A stretch of DNA of 64,000 nucleotides from Sipunculus nudus (lineage: Eukaryota > Annelida > Sipuncula > Golfingiida > Sipunculidae): positions 43,052,401-43,116,400 of the forward strand of contig CM049317.1 in assembly GCA_026874595.1 (NCBI GenBank), in the 5' to 3' direction. Shown piece by piece: positions 58,745-64,000 of this stretch. A program made the position numbers and the translations under genes. The number at the start of each line of letters is the position of its first letter. Position 1 is the stretch's first letter. The notes under the pieces are model-generated. The model was not told where the DNA came from. It saw only the letters and a program-made list of their open reading frames with translations, and searched no databases.

Positions 58745-59876
58745 CAGTCGTGACTTGATAATCTGACACTAAATGTAATACGCTAATTTACGTCGGATTG
58801 CAAGGCTGTCGGACTGTCAAATCAATAAAGGTGACGGAGGGTAAAGATACAATGTGACCTAAATGTTTGGAGGACTTGTTATAATTCATTAAGTATTTTG
58901 TTATAATAAACTGAGTATATGATATTGTTATGATTAATGTGAATTAAAAAATAAAAACATCCGTCATGGAGTACTGCTTTTATTTCTTATATGCGTGTCT
59001 ATATATACTACGCTCGTCAAGATTGACGACCTTTGCAGATTCTACAATTATGAGATATGCTTATATTTCTGAACAAACATTAACTAAATGTATATTTATA
59101 TGAACCAGCGGTTAATCTACTAAGTTCATGTGCGTCAAAAGAATGCAAGCATATCTGTCTGGTATCTTGTTCTTTTATTTTTTCATTTTCACGGACTCTT
59201 CTAAGCGGTCGGCATCAACGTCCCCTGCAGCGAAGCCCTACTCCTCAATATACCATAGCCCTGTTTCCATTCCCCCAATCGTGTCTGTGAGAGTTACTAG
59301 TTTAGGAGGACCATTTTCTCCCTCAGACTCGCTGTCACTGTCGCCCCCATCTTCTTTGACCATTGACACAATATCAGCGGCCGTCGGCATTGCTTCCGTG
59401 GGCTCCATGTTGTCTAATACAAGGTGTCGCTCCGCGGTCACGTGGTCCATGCAGTTGAGTGCCTGGAAAAGGTCCCTAACACCGTTTTCCACCTCCGCAT
59501 ATTCCACACACTGAGAGGTTCATGTTTGCCACATTCGGATGTAAACTGACTTAATTAGTTAGCCATATTGACTCAATAATTGGTTCTCGTGTACAGTTAG
59601 AACAATACGCATCGCTGCATTTCACGCCTAATTGATCAGGGTGCTGTGTGCACGAGCCCGACGACTGACATCAAAGGACAATATACCAGTCAGATTGTCA
59701 AGTCCGAAAATACGTCGGTATCCTTGTTTGTGTCAGGAAATGTCATGTCGGAGTCGGAATCCAAGGCTGTCGGTTTGTCAAGGCAAATTTCTATGGGTCC
59801 TGTTCGTTTATTGCAAATTACCGTCAGATTGCAAGGTTTCTGGATTGTTAAGGGTCGGAATGTCAAGTCACGACTG
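58745..59876 (-). mobile_element. Tigger/pogo-like element with TA duplication
   Basis: The inverted ends are CAGTCGTGACTTGA (58745) and TCAAGTCACGACTG (ending 59876), each flanked by TA. Imperfect pairing extends inward (GTCGGATTGCAAGG-like segments near both ends). At 1132 bp it is far shorter than an autonomous element (~2-3 kb) and keeps only the tail of a transposase. AT microsatellite borders it on the left (58660-58740). Confidence 0.85.
59175..59515 (-). pseudogene. C-terminal remnant of a Tigger-like transposase
   Basis: Minus-strand frame with EPTEAMPTAADIVSMVKEDG, an acidic Asp/Ser/Glu stretch, and LTDTIGGMETGLWYIEE. The pattern (ADIV..V, acidic spacer, then a helix ending in GL.Y.EE) is what I know from the C terminus of Tigger/CENP-B-type transposases. 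A TAG at 59240-59238 interrupts the helix, after which the frame continues 20 codons (GFAAGDVDADRLEE...) to a TAA. The catalytic DDE core is absent. It lies in the matching orientation inside an element with pogo-type ends, which supports the call. Family assignment is by pattern only. Confidence 0.5.
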
Positions 59877-59937
59877 TATATATGTTTTTTTTTTCTAGGG
59901 TTTCTTATAGATCAAAAAGTGGGTTTTATATATTTAT

Positions 59938-59941
<4 letters not shown>

Positions 59942-60019
<78 letters not shown>

Positions 60020-60140
60020 GTACTGATCATATATACTGGTGATACTGATGGTTGTTTCAGTGTAATTTAAGTGTATTTCAGTGCTATTTCAGTGTATTTC
60101 GGTGTGATTTCGGTGTTTTTCAGTGTATTTCAGTATATAG
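59942..60140. repeat. (AT)n microsatellite and TTTCAGTGTA minisatellite
   Basis: About 75 bp of AT at 59942-60016. At 60055-60140 an 11-bp-like unit TTTCAGTGTAT is repeated with variants (TTTCGGTGT). Confidence 0.9.
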
Positions 60141-60632
60141 TCCAGCCCCATTTGTAACATGCCATAAAGAGTATTGGGCTTTGTCCATGGTTGTGGGAAG
60201 GGGGTTTACACCTCACGATATTATGGGGGTACCATCAATATATTAGAATAAAACCTATATCACCTCCATGCTGACATTAATTAGTTCATCAACATAATCC
60301 TTGTAGTACCCTGATCGGTTACCAATAAAATCAAGACCAGTATTTCACCGGGGGGAGGGGGGGGGGGGGGGGAGATTGTGGATCATCAGTGCCCTTTGTA
60401 CTAGCTGGCAGCTTGTATAATAGTGAACCACAGACAAATATTCTCATACATGGCCAAGATATGAAATATGATATAAAAAAATAATTTTTACACAATACAA
60501 CAGTTAAGTATTTTATAATAAAAAATCAAACCTTTAAGCAGCATCACTGGTGAACATATCAAGGTATCTCTCTCACACACACTCACACACACACACAGAT
60601 ATAGGGATAACTGTTGAGTAGACTGTACATAC
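60141..60632. other. Intron next to the candidate first exon
   Basis: Poly-G tract at 60350-60371 and CA-rich stretch 60572-60598. No other feature. Confidence 0.5.
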
Positions 60633-60735
60633 CTTGGGTTTGTTTACTCTGGGAGGGGGATACTCGCCTAAAACATGGCACACACGCCAAGCATCCAAAT
60701 GTAGGTTCCAGAATGTAAGTGTTGAGGGTAGCCAT
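60633..60735 (-). CDS. Candidate first coding exon of the DLGAP-like gene
   Basis: Short open segment of 34 codons plus one base. The ATG at 60735-60733 is in strong initiation context (A at -3, G at +4). The donor is AAG|GTATGT at 60633/60632. The peptide begins MATLNTYILEPTFG and has a cysteine cluster, CLACVPC, followed by arginines, which would suit palmitoylation near the N terminus (inference). The single trailing G completes a GGG glycine codon with the GG that opens the exon at 26348. A longer overlapping open frame (60573-60827) reads through the donor and is less likely. Other N-terminal exons may exist, and a second candidate lies at 32863-32824. I do not recognise the sequence itself, so membership is by phase and position only. 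Confidence 0.42.
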
Positions 60736-61761
60736 ACTGTGTTCGCTGGGTGGTGGAGGACAGGCGTGTGAGTCAGGCCTCCGTGCTTAATCCTACCATG
60801 TGACTGGACCATGCACAGCTTCACCACACCATGTGGTGTTCAGGCAATTCTAGTAAGCACAATATGTTCACTGATCCAGTCACAAGCCAGTGCATGTCTC
60901 AGGAATTCACACAGTCCTAATTAATCCATTAACATTTGACAAACTGTTGTGTTCTCAACAGTGACATCTGAGGAGTCTCCTTGTGAGTCCATGTATGGTA
61001 ATCCACTTTGGAACCTCCTTAAATATTTCAATTAAGTATTTTATTAACTGTGCAATAATACTATGAAAAGCTAATTTAGATGAAGGCTGAAAACGGCTAA
61101 TCCTGGCACCACTAGTCTTCAATGTGAGGGTACAGTATTCCTGCCATGTAGATATCTTACAGACTGACAGCACTGTCAGTGAATGTGACTCATCTTTTTC
61201 TATCACTGAAGCAATATCCAGCTCTTGTACCTCACTGGTTCTGCCACTTCATTGTAACTCTCCAAGACAAAGTTTCCACATGAAGATTATAAATTTCCAT
61301 GAACTGCGCTGGGTCACATCACCAGGACTAGATCTGGTGGCTGTGTAAGACCGTGCTGGGTCACAGCACCAGGACTAGATCTGGTGGCTGTGTGAGAAGC
61401 GAGTGACCTTTACACACTCCTCCTTCAGACTGTCTGCCATGCTCTGTTCAGTAAAGATCCATGACTGCTAGCAACAGGCAAAGCCAGCAGTAACCAGCTA
61501 AATTAATATTTGAATCTGGGACCAATAATTCTGCCCCAGCAGGCCAGGTTGATGTCCAGAGAACATTAAGCTGTTTAGGCAGCCAGTAGACAGCCCACCC
61601 TCACCAGCACAGGCAAACCAAGCAGTCTGAAGCTGGGCTAAATCAGGCACAGGTCATGCAGTCAGCTGGCAGCCCCTGCTGTGCTGGTGGTGTCTTGGGA
61701 GTAGGCTGGGTAGTGTTATCACCAGGGATGTGTGGTATTGTTACCAGCAGATCAATCCTAC
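60736..61761. other. Upstream of the candidate first exon
   Basis: Would hold 5' untranslated sequence or promoter if the exon at 60735 is first. A 47-bp direct duplication (GCTGGGTCACATCACCAGGA) lies at 61308-61401. No TATA box is convincing. Confidence 0.35.
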
Positions 61762-62609
61762 TTAAAGGCCAAGCACTCACATCCCTGGTTTGCCTGGCAG
61801 AATCTACCCTGTTTACTCCCTGAAGACATCAGGTAATTAGCCACACCTCATTATTATCTAATCAAGTGATCACCCTGCTGTGTCACTGGTGTCCAGTGCT
61901 CTCCTGTCTGAACTCAGGCCCTGGACAGCAAGAAATCTGTGCATGGGTAGCTAAGCCAGTGTCCAGTGCTTCCACAGCTTGGGCTTTAGCTGCCAGTGTC
62001 CAGTGCTTCTACAGCTTGTGCCTGAATCTGGGGCATTTTTATGAGTTGGTTCGATTTGTAAGGAATATTCTCTGTCCGTCTGTCTGTCTGTCTGTCTAAA
62101 AAACTTTCACTAACAGTTGAATGCAGACGGTTTATCATAATATTTATCATACAACCAACTGAATTTTACATATTTTTTAGCAGCCATGTCATCCAGTGTT
62201 GAAGAATTTTATATATATATATATATATATATAAATCTCCCTGACACACATACAGACACACACTCTCTCTCTTTGACCAGACACACACCCACTCTCTCTT
62301 TCTCTGACACACATACACAATTTTCTCTCTCTCCTGCTCTCTCTCTAATAAACACAAAGACATTCTCTTTCCATTTCTGACATTGCAAAACTCATTCTCT
62401 TTGTAAATATCTCTAATTGCCAGTCATATCAATTAACATATTTATATACTATATAAATATACTTGTCCAGATATCAACACACGTAAGAAAAATAAAAAAT
62501 TCAATATTCAGTTGGTCTTTTTTAGTATTTCCTGAAAATAGTTTGCCTTATAGTTTGCCCTGAAAATAAATGTTCATGAGTCTTTAGAGGCAATGCTGAT
62601 ACATTTTGC

Positions 62610-62653
<44 letters not shown>

Positions 62654-62876
62654 CATATACATATACATATAAATACACCTTAAAAACTATTCCTTCCAAT
62701 AAAATTGCCAGAAAACAATATATATACCTCTTCATTATTTTATGCATTAGTTTGATGAATAGTTTCCAATATATTGCTTTGTGGTAGGTTCCAGAGAGAA
62801 AGAGAGAGAGACAGAGAGAGAGAGAGTGAGGGTGTCAGAGAGAGCGAGCGTATGTGTGTGTCTGTGTGAGTCTGAG

Positions 62877-62920
<44 letters not shown>

Positions 62921-63289
62921 ATAATAAATAGCACGTTAAACTGTTTGCATTCAACTGTGAGTCTTTCTGACAGACAGATAGACAGACAAAGATTATTACA
63001 TGCAAGTCTGAACAAAATCATAAAAATGCCCCACTCCGATCCCTGGCACAAGCTGTGGAAGCACTGGACACTGGCTTAGCTATACTGGACACAGGCTTAG
63101 CTATGCAAGCACAGACTTCTTGCTGTCCAGGACCTGAGTTCAGGCAGGAGAGCACTGGACACCAGTGACACAGCAGGGTGATCACTTGATTAATTAATAA
63201 TGAGGTGTGGCTAATTACCAGATGTCTTCAGGGAGTAAACAGGGTAGATTCTGCCAGGCAAACCAGGGATGTGAGTGCTTGGCCTTTAA
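61762..63289. repeat. ~1.5-kb inverted repeat bordered by TTAA
   Basis: Left arm 61762-62100 (AAGGCCAAGCACTCACATCC; GTGATCACCCTGCTGTGTCA; CAGTGTCCAGTGCTTC) is the near-perfect reverse complement of 62950-63289. The centre (62100-62940) also mirrors itself in kind: AT repeats at 62210-62233 and 62884-62916, CT-rich 62260-62345 and AG-rich 62797-62850. Both outer ends have TTAA next to AGGCC/GGCCT, compatible with a TTAA-targeting (piggyBac-like) MITE, but TTAA is itself palindromic. Another AT run is at 62622-62652. Confidence 0.88.
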
Positions 63290-63484
63290 TAATGCCTGTG
63301 TGAGAACAGATCATAAAATGTCACAGGATGATGTAGTTATTCTTAGATACACCCAGCAATAGGTCAACCACTGTTTAACATCCCTTATCATTAATAATAT
63401 GGCCACCAGGGGTCAGGTTCTTTGACAAACCAGCAAACTTAACCAGTGGCAGTGGCATATAATATACCGTATCTGATGTAATAA

Positions 63485-63847
63485 GTGCCCCTCCCTAATA
63501 ACTCCCCCCCCCCAAACTGGAAAACTAGGGGATGGGTTATTATGAGTGTCACACAGAAGAATCTGAGATATACCGCAGTGCATGATTTTACTCCTGTGCT
63601 GGAACCCGGAGGTGTTTGTGTTCCTAGTTTTGAGAATCCTGATAGTAATAGTAATACATGTTGTCTGAAAGATAAATCGGTTGTACCAGTATCTCAGAAA
63701 GTTACAGTGAACACCACTATAGATACTCAGGAATCTGTTAGTTCAAGTGAAATTGTGAGTGATACGAGTGTTTGTATTGACATCAGGGTTACGCCAGAAC
63801 GTTATCCTACGAGAAAATGTAAACGGAGAAAGATTATGGACTTGTAA
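63485..63847 (+). CDS. Unrecognised open frame, possible retroelement polyprotein tail
   Basis: 120-codon plus-strand frame; the first part is low-complexity. It ends VTPERYPTRKCKRRKIMDL and a stop. A basic RYPTRxxxR tail shortly before the stop is common at the C terminus of LTR-retrotransposon polyproteins, but no integrase or RT motif precedes it here. A host exon or chance are alternatives. No long terminal repeat seen before the window ends. Confidence 0.25.
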   Translation: MPLPNNSPPPNWKTRGWVIMSVTQKNLRYTAVHDFTPVLEPGGVCVPSFENPDSNSNTCCLKDKSVVPVSQKVTVNTTIDTQESVSSSEIVSDTSVCIDIRVTPERYPTRKCKRRKIMDL

Positions 63848-64000
63848 CTCAGAGTTAATTGTACATACTGGATACATGGTTTCAGAGAGACAGTTCTAGT
63901 ATTAGGTTCTTTGATTTTTATATCTAATAGTAAACAGACTATAACACCTCATTCCTGTGTTTCAAATGCCGATGTTAGTAATCACATAATATCAAGTTAA

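Larger units (their letters stand above)
3476..60735 (-). other. DLGAP: DLGAP (SAPAP/GKAP)-like gene, minus strand, partial (gene span)
   Basis: Span of four minus-strand exons joined by phase: 60735-60633, 26348-25723, 9346-9244, 3567-3476. Exon 1 ends with one base of a codon and exon 2 supplies two; exon 2 ends on a codon boundary and exon 3 starts on one; exon 3 ends with one base and exon 4 supplies two. All internal borders are GT-AG. Exons 3 and 4 together give a recognisable GKAP-homology (GH1, Pfam GKAP) domain. Known of the family: DLGAP proteins are scaffolds that link PSD-95/DLG guanylate-kinase domains to Shank under the membrane of synapses and other junctions. The gene runs off the left edge, since the C-terminal part of GH1 is not seen. 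Introns are about 34.3, 16.4 and 5.7 kb and are filled with mobile elements and satellites. Membership of exons 1 and 2 rests on phase and order, not on recognised domains. Confidence 0.75.

Noticed and set aside
60573-60827. 84-codon minus-strand frame over the candidate first exon
   Set aside because: It starts after a stop without a good acceptor and uses a frame that does not fit exon 26348; the shorter ATG frame fits start context, donor and phase.

Overview
The window is metazoan nuclear DNA. It has spliced coding exons with GT-AG borders, long AT-rich introns, microsatellites, and dense non-autonomous DNA transposons. I see no prokaryotic gene organisation, operon, CRISPR array, rRNA or tRNA. 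The style of the repeats (elements with tandem ~130-180 bp internal modules, foldback elements, poly-C tracts) suggests a mollusc, probably a bivalve. That is an inference and is not proven by the sequence.

Host gene. The minus strand carries part of a DLGAP/SAPAP/GKAP-family scaffold gene spread over almost the whole window. I found four coding exons that agree in phase: a candidate ATG exon (60735-60633), a disordered-region exon (26348-25723), and two consecutive exons of the GKAP-homology domain (9346-9244 and 3567-3476). The rest of that domain lies beyond the left edge or is unrecognised. The introns of about 34.3, 16.4 and 5.7 kb contain nearly everything else described here.

Layout. 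1-3344: tandem A-type modules, then a G-type element with a MITE inside. 3821-8376: a 39-bp satellite in two blocks made by segmental duplication. 9676-14103: foldback element J with a complete A element inserted. 15403-17836: elements B and C head to tail. 18614-23241: nested E, D, F, C and G pieces. 26365-28785: two minisatellites (~40 bp and 57 bp). 28836-30850: a complete D element. 31495-31988: a 165-bp triplication. 34629-42552: E, F, H (with B inside), F, A and C. 42853-46042: a second, unrelated 57-bp satellite with higher-order repeats. 52959-57604: an E/G element holding a hAT-like element and a D element. 58745-59876: a Tigger/pogo-like element with a broken transposase tail. 61762-63289: a ~1.5 kb inverted repeat.

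Main novelty. At least five repeat families with different interiors share one terminal plan. Each has a short palindrome near the 5' end and a 3' terminal hairpin whose outer arm is the reverse complement of a 9-13 bp stretch near the 5' end. Where nesting gives an empty site there is no target duplication. This resembles Helitron/Helentron-associated non-autonomous elements. Most of these families also carry the perfect 12-bp palindrome GGTGGCGCCACC inside their modules (19 exact copies in the window). The D family carries repeated DR1-type nuclear-receptor half-site arrays.
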